Below, in pieces: positions 19,093 through 27,768 of a stretch of 64,000 nt of DNA; within the stretch, counting starts at the first letter, position 1, and the number at the start of each line of letters is the position of its first letter. The notes under the pieces are model-generated. The model did not search any database. It saw nothing but the letters and a program-made list of their open reading frames with translations, and was not told where the DNA came from. Made by a program: the position numbers and the translations under genes. The stretch is from Rhodohalobacter barkolensis (GTDB lineage: Bacteria; Bacteroidota; Rhodothermia; Balneolales; Balneolaceae). Where the stretch lies: positions 372,001 to 436,000 of the forward strand of contig NZ_PISP01000003.1 in the NCBI RefSeq assembly GCF_002834295.1. The letters run 5' to 3'.

Positions 19093-20124
19093 AACCGGTT
19101 ACCCTCACGAATCGCTAACTTTATCTGTCCGAATCAACTTACTACCTGCCATTTGCTCAAGCTGTTTTATTCTTGAATTAAACGATAACTGAATAGATGC
19201 TGATTTACAACTATACCGGCATCAATTAACAAATTCTAAACCAAGGTTACGAACAGGAGGCATCCATGGGTATTTTGTTATGCAAAATCGCGTAACCTGT
19301 ATTTGTCATATCAAATCAACGAATGGGTTCCCCCTCTTTGCTCGCAGAGAGGAGGCAGGGCCTGCCTGCAGAAGCTTTAGTGCAGGCAGGGGTGAGTCCG
19401 AAGCTTCTGCGCAGATTTGGGTGACTCCGGTCCACAGTTAGGAGTAAACCGAAGATCGGAGTCGAAGGGTCACCTTTCACGGTACAGAGGAACAACCCCT
19501 CGTATGTACTCATTGCTTTTTCATCACACTGCGCCTCGGGGTCCGATTACGCAACCATCTAACCCCGCACTGCGCACCGAAAAAGCACGTTGCTTGTACG
19601 GGGCTAATCATATTAAGCCCCCGCCGGGGCTTTTTATTACGCGATATCGAGTAACCCAAATTTTTTACATCCTAACCAACAAAGGAGTCTTACCTCTTTG
19701 CTCGCAGAGAGGGGGACAGGGGGTGAGTCCGAATTGTACCGGCGTTAACCTGAATGTTGAATTGATCCAATCCCGATACGTCGGTTTTTCTTATCTAAAA
19801 AGATCCTTTGTCACGTTGAGCCACTAATTTGCCCAAAAAGCGGGCAACACTGTTGAGGATGTGACAATCCGAAAGTCCCCTCTTGAGAGGGGATTTAGGG
19901 GTGTGTTCGAGCAGGCAAAAACGTTGATTTAAGCCAATTATCACATCTTTCACTGGTAGGAAGGCCTATGCCGTTCAGGCCGTAGTCCAACCTACGCTAA
20001 AGCTTCGGGTGGCAGGCGAGACATCTCTTTTTTATTGGATTCAATCACCCCCTCTCGTATTAAACATATCTTAACCAACAATGGAGTTCTCCCTCTCTAA
20101 TCATAGAGAGGGGACAGGGGTGAG
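19093..20124. other. 1-kb non-coding island of palindromic repeats inside the ATP-grasp cluster
   Basis: No convincing gene is seen here; the open frames (such as 19,417-19,827) follow repeat sequence and have no family features. The stretch is built from repeat copies. CTCTTTGCTCGCAGAGAGG occurs near 19,335 and 19,691, and a variant CTCTCTAATCATAGAGAGG near 20,093, each followed by GACAGGGGTGAGT-like sequence. An inverted repeat of GCCTGCCTGCA with TGCAGGCAGG sits at about 19,360-19,392. A separate element TCCCCTCTTGAGAGGGGA is at 19,876. The island divides the deacetylase gene at 20,125 from the CapA gene and may stop or weaken read-through. Confidence 0.65.
19876..19907. repeat. Palindromic repeat TCCCCTCTTGAGAGGGGA plus AGGGGTGTGTT
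   Basis: The palindromic 18-mer at 19,876-19,893 is followed by TTTAGGGGTGTGTT. The same sequence, inverted, is at 63,689-63,720 in the fadI-fadJ spacer, and a partial copy is at 63,575-63,592. It is intergenic in all cases. This is a REP-like dispersed element. Confidence 0.85.
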
Positions 20125-21249
20125 TTATAACGACTCATCCATCAACTCCCCCAACCTGTCAGAAGTCATAAACTCTACATCCGGCCATTTTTCGACAGTT
20201 TTACGAAGGAGTATATCTAATAATTTTAAATTTTTATCCCGGGTTTTCGGATCAATATAACCGATATAATTTACTCTGTGAGATTCGATTATGGCAGGTT
20301 TCTTCCATAAAAAAGCAGTGCTGATTTGCTCCAAACATCGTGCAACATTGTCAATATCGGGGTCAAGAGTAGGCTCAAACCGGCAGTTTCGTACTAAATA
20401 AAACTGGTTCAGCTCATTTTTTTCTCCCATATAGTGACGAATAAGCTTATTGCCTTCAGTTCCAATATCAGGTGAGCGCTGTGCGGTACTCCCTTGCAAA
20501 TATTTTACGCCGCCCTCCGCGTATACCTGCTCCAGCTCTTTATTCCACGTGTAGTTAGGGGCAATAGCAGTTTTAGATGAATAGCCGAAAATTGACTCAA
20601 ACAGCTGTAGCCCTTCCCGGATCGACTGTGCCGTAAACGTACGATCGCCCTCTATATCCCACTCATAGGCGGCAAGAAAGCTTTTGCGAGTTTCAGTCGA
20701 TGCGGAACCACATACCGCATATATTCTCTCATCAAAAAGCCGGGCTGTTTCCGAAGTTCTATTTTGAAGCCCTTTCATCCAGCGGCTAACGTGCAGATGC
20801 TCTCTTCCGTGGAATTGTGGATGGAAAAGGCCCTCTTCCATTCCCTTTTTCCATAGTCCAAATGCATTTGTATGTGACGGATACTCTGCCAGTGTATCGG
20901 TAAAAGGCTCATAATAATATTGCTGAAAACCGTCTGCCTCAATTCTCTTAAAATCCGGATTGGCAACAATTGTATTTGCGGTAAGTACCGGCGAACCCTT
21001 TTCTCTTACACCCCTCAAAGTATTAAATAGTGCCTCCAGATCTTCTTCAGACGCCATTGCGTCATTTCTAAGCATGGGGTCATTTTCAGTCTTAATCCCC
21101 CAGTCACTTAATTTATGTAGCAACGAAGCTTTCGGAAGACGAATTGCCCCCCAATCATCCGATTCTATAACGATAATTTTACGATCAGTTCTCCAGCCTC
21201 TGCTATTCGTTAAGTGATCACGGGCAATTTTTTTAATTTTTTTTAGCAT
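20125..21249 (-). CDS. NodB-like polysaccharide deacetylase homologue (paralogue 3 of 3)
   Basis: A 374-residue paralogue of the genes at 3093 and 14,550. The block RGWRTDRKIIVIESDDWGAI is near the start (Asp31, Asp32), FHGREHL carries His147 and His151, and ESHRVNYIGYIDP is the late His motif. These are the positions expected for the metal and catalytic residues of a CE4/NodB-type enzyme. It lies 46 bases after the GT4 at 21,296 and is followed by a repeat-rich kilobase before the CapA/ATP-grasp genes. It probably removes acyl groups from a glycan; substrate and cell location unknown. Confidence 0.76.
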   Translation of the reverse strand: MLKKIKKIARDHLTNSRGWRTDRKIIVIESDDWGAIRLPKASLLHKLSDWGIKTENDPMLRNDAMASEEDLEALFNTLRGVREKGSPVLTANTIVANPDFKRIEADGFQQYYYEPFTDTLAEYPSHTNAFGLWKKGMEEGLFHPQFHGREHLHVSRWMKGLQNRTSETARLFDERIYAVCGSASTETRKSFLAAYEWDIEGDRTFTAQSIREGLQLFESIFGYSSKTAIAPNYTWNKELEQVYAEGGVKYLQGSTAQRSPDIGTEGNKLIRHYMGEKNELNQFYLVRNCRFEPTLDPDIDNVARCLEQISTAFLWKKPAIIESHRVNYIGYIDPKTRDKNLKLLDILLRKTVEKWPDVEFMTSDRLGELMDESL

Positions 21250-21295
21250 CAGACTTTATATCCGTTTTTCTATTCAATTGGTTGGTCTTTTTACT

Positions 21296-22471
21296 TTACA
21301 CATCAGCTAAATGACCAAAGAGCTCTTCCCACTGTTCACCCACTTTATCGATCGTAAAACGAGCCGCATTTACTAAAGCCGCACTCTGTGCTTTCATGCG
21401 CTCTTTCTCGTTTGTAGCAAGCGCAACTGCACTATCAGCCATCTCATCTACCCTGTAAGGATCTGTTAAAAACGCGTCTGTTCCATCGTTTACTATCCAG
21501 CTTAGTGCATCATAACTCTTGTAAGCCAAAACCGGGCACCCATAGCTCTGGGCCTCCAAAATCGTATTTGGAAACCCCTCATAGGCAGACGGCATCATAA
21601 AGATGGATGCTTTTTTGTAGTACGATTCCGGTTTTTGAAAACCCTTCAGTGTAATCCTGTCGATCTTCTGTTGACTGATCTGTTCTTTCATTTCAGCCAT
21701 GTAGGGACCATCTCCTACCACAACAAATTTCCAGCCGAGTAGCCGGTCTTTACATGCTTTCCAAAACGGAAGAAGCAGATCCGACCTTTTTTGATCATCG
21801 TTTAGCCGACCCACATGTAAAATGATCTTCTCTTTTTCACCGGGTTCATCCTGTACTTCGGGTATGCTGTTCGGAATGGCCAGTACTTTTTCCTGCATAA
21901 AGTCCCCTACGAAGTACTTCAACTCTTTATTATTGGGAGGGGAAAGCAGAATATAGCGGTCGTGGTTGCTCAAAATATGTTTCAGCGATTTCCGGTGAAG
22001 GTATTTATGACGTTCTAAAGCCATTTTTCTGCCGACAGGATTATTGAAAAGCTTGAACAGTGAATCCGGCAACATCTCCTGCATGGTTTTCTCCAGATTA
22101 TTGACAACACTGAAAAGTGAGTTTCGAAGACAGCCCAGCAGGATAAAATCATGCGTTTTTTTGAGTTTGCCCAGCCGTTCCGTGATCGGGTAGTCGTAGG
22201 GCATCTGATTAATCACAAAGTCAGGGTTAAAGCTGACACACACCTCTTCCAGGTAGTTTAGGTTTTCTCTGTTCGAACATCCACCGGGTTGCCGGCTGTG
22301 AAAGAGTTCTCCATATTGACACTCTGTATGCCCACCCACCGAAAAGGAGTAATAGGCTACTTCGTGTCCTTGATTAGTGAAATAATTGCCCAGCTTAAAG
22401 GTTGTTCGCTGCACCCCACCCGCATTCGGGTCAAATGCAGGAGTTAAAACAAAAACGATTCTATATTTCAT
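21296..22471 (-). CDS. Glycosyltransferase family 4
   Basis: A 391-residue GT-B enzyme. PAFDPNAGGVQRTTFKLG is the N-terminal Gly-rich loop, ILHVGRLNDDQKRSDLLLPF opens the second lobe, and IFMMPSAYEGFPNTILEAQS followed by YGCPV is the donor-binding region with the paired Glu residues. It likely transfers a sugar during repeat-unit assembly on the inner membrane. It leads toward the deacetylase gene 46 bases downstream. The 13-copy CCATTTA array lies about 100-190 bases upstream of its ATG. Specificity not known. Confidence 0.9.
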   Translation of the reverse strand: MKYRIVFVLTPAFDPNAGGVQRTTFKLGNYFTNQGHEVAYYSFSVGGHTECQYGELFHSRQPGGCSNRENLNYLEEVCVSFNPDFVINQMPYDYPITERLGKLKKTHDFILLGCLRNSLFSVVNNLEKTMQEMLPDSLFKLFNNPVGRKMALERHKYLHRKSLKHILSNHDRYILLSPPNNKELKYFVGDFMQEKVLAIPNSIPEVQDEPGEKEKIILHVGRLNDDQKRSDLLLPFWKACKDRLLGWKFVVVGDGPYMAEMKEQISQQKIDRITLKGFQKPESYYKKASIFMMPSAYEGFPNTILEAQSYGCPVLAYKSYDALSWIVNDGTDAFLTDPYRVDEMADSAVALATNEKERMKAQSAALVNAARFTIDKVGEQWEELFGHLADV

Positions 22472-22573
22472 ATCTGAAAAATTAATGAGTTTGCACCCTT
22501 CAAAAAGAATGTTTCAAAATTTGAAACTCTTTAAAATTTTAAAAGAACTAATTTCTTTAACATAATCCTTACA

Positions 22574-22664
22574 CCATTTACCATTTACCATTTACCATTT
22601 ACCATTTACCATTTACCATTTACCATTTACCATTTACCATTTACCATTTACCATTTACCATTTA
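22574..22664. repeat. Tandem array: 13 copies of the 7-bp unit CCATTTA
   Basis: Thirteen uninterrupted copies of CCATTTA (91 bp) fill the spacer between the EpsG-like polymerase stop (22,733) and the GT4 start (22,471), both on the minus strand. The unit differs from the 8-bp arrays elsewhere, but the placement, upstream of a glycosyltransferase gene, is the same. Repeat number may vary between cells. Confidence 0.97.
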
Positions 22665-22732
22665 AATCTGCTTGTTTTTGTTGTAAACAGTCAATTCTGG
22701 ACACTTTAGTGTACTGCTAATTTCATGAACCG

Positions 22733-24070
22733 CTACAATTCTAATATCGTCCGGATAAACTCCTTCATGGAAATCGGATCATCTCCAATGAACGGGTAAA
22801 GCAAGGGGCTGACTAAAACCCGAAAATCTGCATAGTCGCCGATTCGACTGAATTGTGTAAACAGGAAAAGAAGTATCGCCGGCAGGAACAGGTATACCAA
22901 CCAATAGAGTTTTTTATTTTCAATTTTATTTGAACTGAAAAAACGAACCAGGTATGCCAGGGCAAACAGCCCAAAGTAGATATGGGACCTGCCGCTCAAG
23001 GCCGGAATCGCCGTCATAAAATTTGAAAAGGAGAGAATAAGTAAAGCGGTTCCCGCCAATCCGTTTTGTAACTGATCGTGGTTTTTATCTTTCAGATACC
23101 CACCCAAAAACAGAACCCCAAAAAAGATTCCTGTTATTGCCCATTCTCCGGCTTCTCGATAGTACTGAGCATGAAAACTTTTATTCGTTTCGAACGTTCC
23201 CGGCGGGCCATCCTCCCAATTTTCTCCGGTGTAAATTTCAGCTCTACTTTCAGTTAACTCAGTTGAGGTTAAGATTGGATCAAGCTGCGCCAAGCCTAAA
23301 GTTCCAACGAATGATACAGCCAATATTCCCAGATATAGGTATTTTCGATCTTTTAGGAATACATAGACAAAAAAGCATGGTGCAATTGCGAAATACATAA
23401 AGTGAAATAATGGTGTCATTGCCACTAATACTAAGTAGCTTGCTTTGCCGGTTCTCAAGTAAGAATAAGCACCGAAAAAAAACACCATCCCTCCCGTGTA
23501 GTTCCGGGGAGCATTAATTCCAATAACACTAATCCATGAAATAAAAAATATAAATAGTAGTAAACTGACTAAATCCCACTCTTCTTTTCTTTCTTTGTAG
23601 ACCATCCAGGCATTTTTTACATAGAAGAATCCAAAAATTGAGGCCAGACTGAACATGACCCATTTCCCCTGTTCAGTGATCATCGAAATAGAATAGAGCA
23701 GAAAATGCTGATACGCATCATTGGCAATATTATCATCTCCCTTGAGTGTTATTAACATTTCAGTCTCGTATAAGAATTGACTGAACGACATCACCAGGTA
23801 TCTATCCTGAAAATTTTCAATAATTGAATGCGAATCCATTCCCGGATTTATAATCCATGAGTAACCCAAAACCCCGAAAAAAAGAATCATTATGAGTTTC
23901 GCCCCTCTTTGTCTGAAGCTGAACATCCCCGAGATCAAAGCCAGCACCGGACTAATCATAAAAAGTATCAGGAAATATGGAAAGAGTGTGCGGTCTTTCA
24001 CAAACCCATCATACGTATTGCTACAGTACAGATTCCCGACTTCGGTAATATGTTCAGTAATCTCTCTCAT
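22733..24070 (-). CDS. EpsG-like polysaccharide polymerase (Wzy-type membrane protein)
   Basis: A 445-residue polytopic inner-membrane protein with about ten or more hydrophobic segments, beginning with LFPYFLILFMISPVLALISG. The loop GINAPRNYTGGMVFFFGAYS followed by YLRTGKASYLV is typical of EpsG-family (Wzy-like) proteins, which polymerise lipid-linked repeat units at the periplasmic face. It overlaps the upstream sulfotransferase gene by 4 bases (ATGA type). It is the only polymerase candidate in the window. Sequence divergence of such polymerases is high, so the call rests on topology, the R-x-Y loop and gene context. Confidence 0.78.
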   Translation of the reverse strand: MREITEHITEVGNLYCSNTYDGFVKDRTLFPYFLILFMISPVLALISGMFSFRQRGAKLIMILFFGVLGYSWIINPGMDSHSIIENFQDRYLVMSFSQFLYETEMLITLKGDDNIANDAYQHFLLYSISMITEQGKWVMFSLASIFGFFYVKNAWMVYKERKEEWDLVSLLLFIFFISWISVIGINAPRNYTGGMVFFFGAYSYLRTGKASYLVLVAMTPLFHFMYFAIAPCFFVYVFLKDRKYLYLGILAVSFVGTLGLAQLDPILTSTELTESRAEIYTGENWEDGPPGTFETNKSFHAQYYREAGEWAITGIFFGVLFLGGYLKDKNHDQLQNGLAGTALLILSFSNFMTAIPALSGRSHIYFGLFALAYLVRFFSSNKIENKKLYWLVYLFLPAILLFLFTQFSRIGDYADFRVLVSPLLYPFIGDDPISMKEFIRTILEL

Positions 24071-25137
24071 GAAGGGTAATTATTGTAAAACCTGGAAGCT
24101 GTCCACTTTCGCCTGACTTTATTTAATCCTCTATCCCAAATATCCCCTATTCTGGAGGTTAGCTTTTGAGCGTCCCAATAAACTGTCATCCCCTCCGCTA
24201 TGGCCTCCAGCTGTTTTTCAGAGAGAGCTACAAAAGGTTCTTTATTCTTAGGTGTGTCAACTGCTTGTATCGTCAGTTTTTCACTCTCTCTCATTTTAGC
24301 ATTTAACGCCTGCAACAACAACTCGTAATCTCGCCACCTTTCCGCAATCAAAGATGTATACTCCTCTTTAAGCCCTCTCTCACTCTCTTTCTCTTCGGTT
24401 TTTACAGTCAAAAGAGATTCTCTCAGGAAATCTTCACACCCGGGACACTTCTTTTTTATTGACTGCAGTACACGTATTTCATTCAGCTGCAGTGAAGCAT
24501 TAACCCGATCATCCCGGGGAATTTCAGGAGTCTCTGTTTCCAACCAATCCACAAACGAAGATCGCACCATATAGATTGAATCCCGATCATATTTTCTGCA
24601 TGACCATTGAACCCGTGAGTCATCGGAATATTTGAGAAAGGCCTGAATCAAACCATAAATTTCATACTCTTTTTGCAACCATTCTTTAAAATCAGGGTGA
24701 TCCCCATATTTAGCCCGATGTTTATAGGTGGAGAGAGCATGAGAAACAGGGTCTCTGAAATAAATCAGGGCGTGTATGCCCCCGAAACCGACAGTATCTG
24801 CCGCACTACACAATTTTTCAAATGAATCTTTCTCTGCAAACCGATTAAATAATAGTTCACTTGAATAGAGAACAGCCGTCAAGTTCATTTTTCTTGCATC
24901 CGCTAAATCCCGTGAAAACAATTCAGCCACTGACGTCTCTTTTTCGCTCAGTTTTCTGGAAAGATGAATACCGTTCCCGGCCGTAATTCTCCCTTCATAC
25001 ATATCCATTTCTTTCTCAGATTTTGGGTAGTGTATACTCCTACTCTTCAGCAGATCTCTATTCCTGACAAACATAGTTTGCAAAAAAGAACTTCCTGTTT
25101 TATAAATTCCGCAATGTAAATAGAGTGTCGGTTTCAT
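24067..25137 (-). CDS. Sulfotransferase-like protein
   Basis: A 356-residue protein with the two PAPS-binding motifs of sulfotransferases: LHCGIYKTGSSFLQTMF at the N terminus (5'-phosphosulfate loop) and ALIYFRDPVSHALSTYKH at about residues 131-148 (3'-phosphate binding). Such enzymes move a sulfuryl group from PAPS to a sugar hydroxyl or amine. In this cluster it probably sulfates the glycan or its precursor. It lies 2 bases after the transferase gene at 25,140 and overlaps the polymerase gene by 4 bases, so all are in one operon. No PAPS-synthesis gene is in the window. Confidence 0.82.
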   Translation of the reverse strand: MKPTLYLHCGIYKTGSSFLQTMFVRNRDLLKSRSIHYPKSEKEMDMYEGRITAGNGIHLSRKLSEKETSVAELFSRDLADARKMNLTAVLYSSELLFNRFAEKDSFEKLCSAADTVGFGGIHALIYFRDPVSHALSTYKHRAKYGDHPDFKEWLQKEYEIYGLIQAFLKYSDDSRVQWSCRKYDRDSIYMVRSSFVDWLETETPEIPRDDRVNASLQLNEIRVLQSIKKKCPGCEDFLRESLLTVKTEEKESERGLKEEYTSLIAERWRDYELLLQALNAKMRESEKLTIQAVDTPKNKEPFVALSEKQLEAIAEGMTVYWDAQKLTSRIGDIWDRGLNKVRRKWTASRFYNNYPS

Positions 25138-25139
25138 AG

Positions 25140-26168
25140 TTAATCAATTTCCAAATTATTTAATTTATAATCTTTTATATCACGGTTTTCTGTCAGTTGT
25201 GCCAAATCGTTAGACAAGTGCTCCGTCTTTACAAGCCTTTTGAGAAGCTGTTCCTGCGCTTCCAGATCTATATGTGAAAATAATTCACTTCGGCTTCTCA
25301 GTTGATCAAATGAATGTGCTATGTTGGGAAGATACTCCTCATACACATTATCATTGTAATCTATTCCATCAAATTCCGGAGAAAAATAGATCACACGGTT
25401 TTTAAAAAAGATACTATCGGTCATAGCCGTTGACACATCCGTGATCACTACATCATACTTTTGAGACCGCACCAGCCGATACAGATGAAAGTCATCCCCT
25501 TCCGTTTTGATGCATCCCTCCGTGAGAATCGGTTTAGTCTCCCGAGACTGCAAATAGTGCTCTTTGATTGTAACTTCAAAATCCAGATGCAATAAGTTTT
25601 CAATAAGCTTATTAAGTATTTCCAGCCGATGGCCTTTCGTCAATGACGGCACCAATAAAATTCTGTCTCCCGGATTCTCAGAATATTCAATACATTTTCT
25701 GTTATATTGATTATAAACCGGATTACCGAAAGAAATACAGCGAAATTCTTTTTTCGGATTATTCTTAAGAAACATTTTCCTGAAATAGTCGCTCCACACC
25801 AGCATAATATTGCATTTAATATATTTTTCCTGGATATCTCGCATTATACCGCCGTAATAGATCCCGTGCTGAACTACAATAAACTGTCTCTGATGATCAT
25901 TAGCCCAAACCAGGTAGAGCGATTCAAGTTTATCCAGCCAGTTAAAACTTATTATCCAAACAGGTTTCACAAGTGACAAAAACAGGTACATCAACCGGTA
26001 TCTAAGTTTATTTTGCTTTCCCACAATGCCCATAGATTTCCATATAAAACCGGGATCAAAAAAAATATATCTGTTTTGATTATCCTCAATGATGGGAATC
26101 GTATTTCTGTGGCGATGAACAAATACGATCTGCTTTCCGGTAATTTTTTTTACCAACCAATTGATCAT
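25140..26168 (-). CDS. CDP-glycerol glycerophosphotransferase-like / GT-B transferase
   Basis: A 342-residue protein with a GT-B-like layout: FIVVQHGIYYGGI (a conserved His-Gly at the domain interface), ISFGNPVYNQYN, ILLVPSLTKGHRLE, and YDVVITDVSTAMTDSIFFKN near the C terminus. The HG motif and the late D-x-ST-(A)-D-S region resemble CDP-glycerol glycerophosphotransferases and related capsule transferases, which bind a CDP- or CMP-activated group. Because Kdo genes are present, a CMP-sugar donor is also possible. It overlaps the gene at 26,165 by 4 bases. The activity is uncertain. Confidence 0.65.
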   Translation of the reverse strand: MINWLVKKITGKQIVFVHRHRNTIPIIEDNQNRYIFFDPGFIWKSMGIVGKQNKLRYRLMYLFLSLVKPVWIISFNWLDKLESLYLVWANDHQRQFIVVQHGIYYGGIMRDIQEKYIKCNIMLVWSDYFRKMFLKNNPKKEFRCISFGNPVYNQYNRKCIEYSENPGDRILLVPSLTKGHRLEILNKLIENLLHLDFEVTIKEHYLQSRETKPILTEGCIKTEGDDFHLYRLVRSQKYDVVITDVSTAMTDSIFFKNRVIYFSPEFDGIDYNDNVYEEYLPNIAHSFDQLRSRSELFSHIDLEAQEQLLKRLVKTEHLSNDLAQLTENRDIKDYKLNNLEID

Positions 26169-27586
26169 CTCACAATAGTTTCTTTGAATTGGTCTGAATT
26201 TGTAAATGTTTGCTTATAGGCCTGATATTCCCGGCTTTGGGTAATCTCAGTCCACCAATTTTCCAGATTTACCTCATTGAGAAATTGCACGGCAGACTCC
26301 ATGTCCCGGTGAAGAAGACCTCTTTTCAAAAAATGCTCATAAAATGGCGTCACGATTTCAGTCGGCTGATCATTATCTAACAAACCAATTACCGGATGAT
26401 CGCAGTATATACACTCCAGAAAATTGGTTGAGGGAACCCGCATCTGCAGCACAATACGACTTTTCGATACCTGCCTGGCAATAGAGCTGCCGTCCGGAGC
26501 TACAACTACACGAGCGTCGGATATGAAACTAAACTGGTCTGAGGCGGATACACGGCTATTCACCGGGCGCGGCCTAGCCAGAATTTTTTTATACTTTACC
26601 GAATCTAATTCATCCAAAAGATAGCCGGTATTTCTTATAAACCGATTCTTATTACGCTCATCCATAGCAGCGTAACAGAGCATCAGGTCATAAGTTGGCT
26701 CTTCGGCATTTTGCGGAAGTTTTTGTCTGAATACTTCCAGCCTGTAGGCACTCCATGGTTCATCAATAGGATGTTCTTTGTAGCCCCAGGTTCTAAACTG
26801 ATCGCCGGTAGAGTGTTCAAAATATCCCCGGTATTTATGAACCACCTCTCCATAGTAACAGCCGTGCTGGTACCATACCAGCTTAGCCCCCTCCTCACTG
26901 TATTTTGCAATCATCATCGTTTCAGAAAGGGAATCGGTCAAATGTACATGGAACGTTTTCCTCTCTGGTTCATATAGCTCCACACTATTGTACAACTTGT
27001 TAAAGTTCTCTATATAAATTTTTGGGATACGACGGATAATATTTCTAAGGAACTGACTTGTATATTTTTCGGCAATCTTATTCAGAATTTCTCTTTTTTT
27101 ACTATCCCCGTTTCCAAAAATAAATGGATAGCTGCGTGCGAATATTGCTGCATTATTATTGACTTCCGGTACAGGTAGTCCATTAAATCCTATGTATATC
27201 TCACTTTTTTTCTGTAGTAAACGATTTATCTCTGCTTTAACCTTCCTCGTTTTTAGAGACCTGATTAAATGACCTCCCAAATTTCTTATTTTCTCTTTAA
27301 AGGTTGGGTAGTTCGAAAAGTTCACAACGGCGTACCACTCCGGATTACCTGTCCAGTTTGTATCTCTTAAATTATCTTTTCGCAGTACTTCAGCCAGCAG
27401 ATGATCTTCAACAATGAGCTTCCAGAATCGAAGAGACGCGTTCATACCGTGCACCTCATTTAACACCAGTTGCAACTCAGTAAACAGTAGCTCGCTGAAC
27501 TCCATCCGTTCGGCCGTAAATGATCCTAAATCAGATTCTTCTCTGACTAAATAATCAATTCGTTGTATTCTCTCTGCTCTGTTCAC
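26165..27586 (-). CDS. LIC12162-like putative transferase
   Basis: A 473-residue protein. The central block KLVWYQHGCYYGEVVHKYRG continues to FEHSTGDQFRTWGYKEHP, and the end has ARVVVAPDGSSIARQVSKSR and RVPSTNFLECI. The order (HG-x-YG, E-x2-x-D-x-F-TWG, then a D-x-x-S late motif) resembles the LIC12162 family of putative transferases found in polysaccharide loci, which are related to the CDP-glycerol/GT-B group. The start is GTG at 27,586; an internal Met27 is less likely. It overlaps the next gene by 4 bases, so the two GT-B-like proteins are co-expressed and may act one after the other. Donor and acceptor unknown. Confidence 0.65.
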   Translation of the reverse strand: MNRAERIQRIDYLVREESDLGSFTAERMEFSELLFTELQLVLNEVHGMNASLRFWKLIVEDHLLAEVLRKDNLRDTNWTGNPEWYAVVNFSNYPTFKEKIRNLGGHLIRSLKTRKVKAEINRLLQKKSEIYIGFNGLPVPEVNNNAAIFARSYPFIFGNGDSKKREILNKIAEKYTSQFLRNIIRRIPKIYIENFNKLYNSVELYEPERKTFHVHLTDSLSETMMIAKYSEEGAKLVWYQHGCYYGEVVHKYRGYFEHSTGDQFRTWGYKEHPIDEPWSAYRLEVFRQKLPQNAEEPTYDLMLCYAAMDERNKNRFIRNTGYLLDELDSVKYKKILARPRPVNSRVSASDQFSFISDARVVVAPDGSSIARQVSKSRIVLQMRVPSTNFLECIYCDHPVIGLLDNDQPTEIVTPFYEHFLKRGLLHRDMESAVQFLNEVNLENWWTEITQSREYQAYKQTFTNSDQFKETIVR

Positions 27587-27768
27587 TATTGACGTTATTG
27601 GTTTACGGTTTTTGGTTACCGGTTGTCCGGTTCACGCCCGAAAGGTCATTTATTCAAATGAAATATTATTGACATAAAGAAGATTGTGCCACCAACTAAA
27701 AACTTAACATTCATAACTAAAAACTCCTATCAGACTCTAATTCCCTTATTAACTAATATTCATTTCAA

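Noticed and set aside
19417-19827. A 136-residue plus-strand open frame in the repeat island
   Set aside because: It runs through copies of palindromic repeats, has low-complexity Pro/Arg/Gly content and no family features. I treat it as chance.
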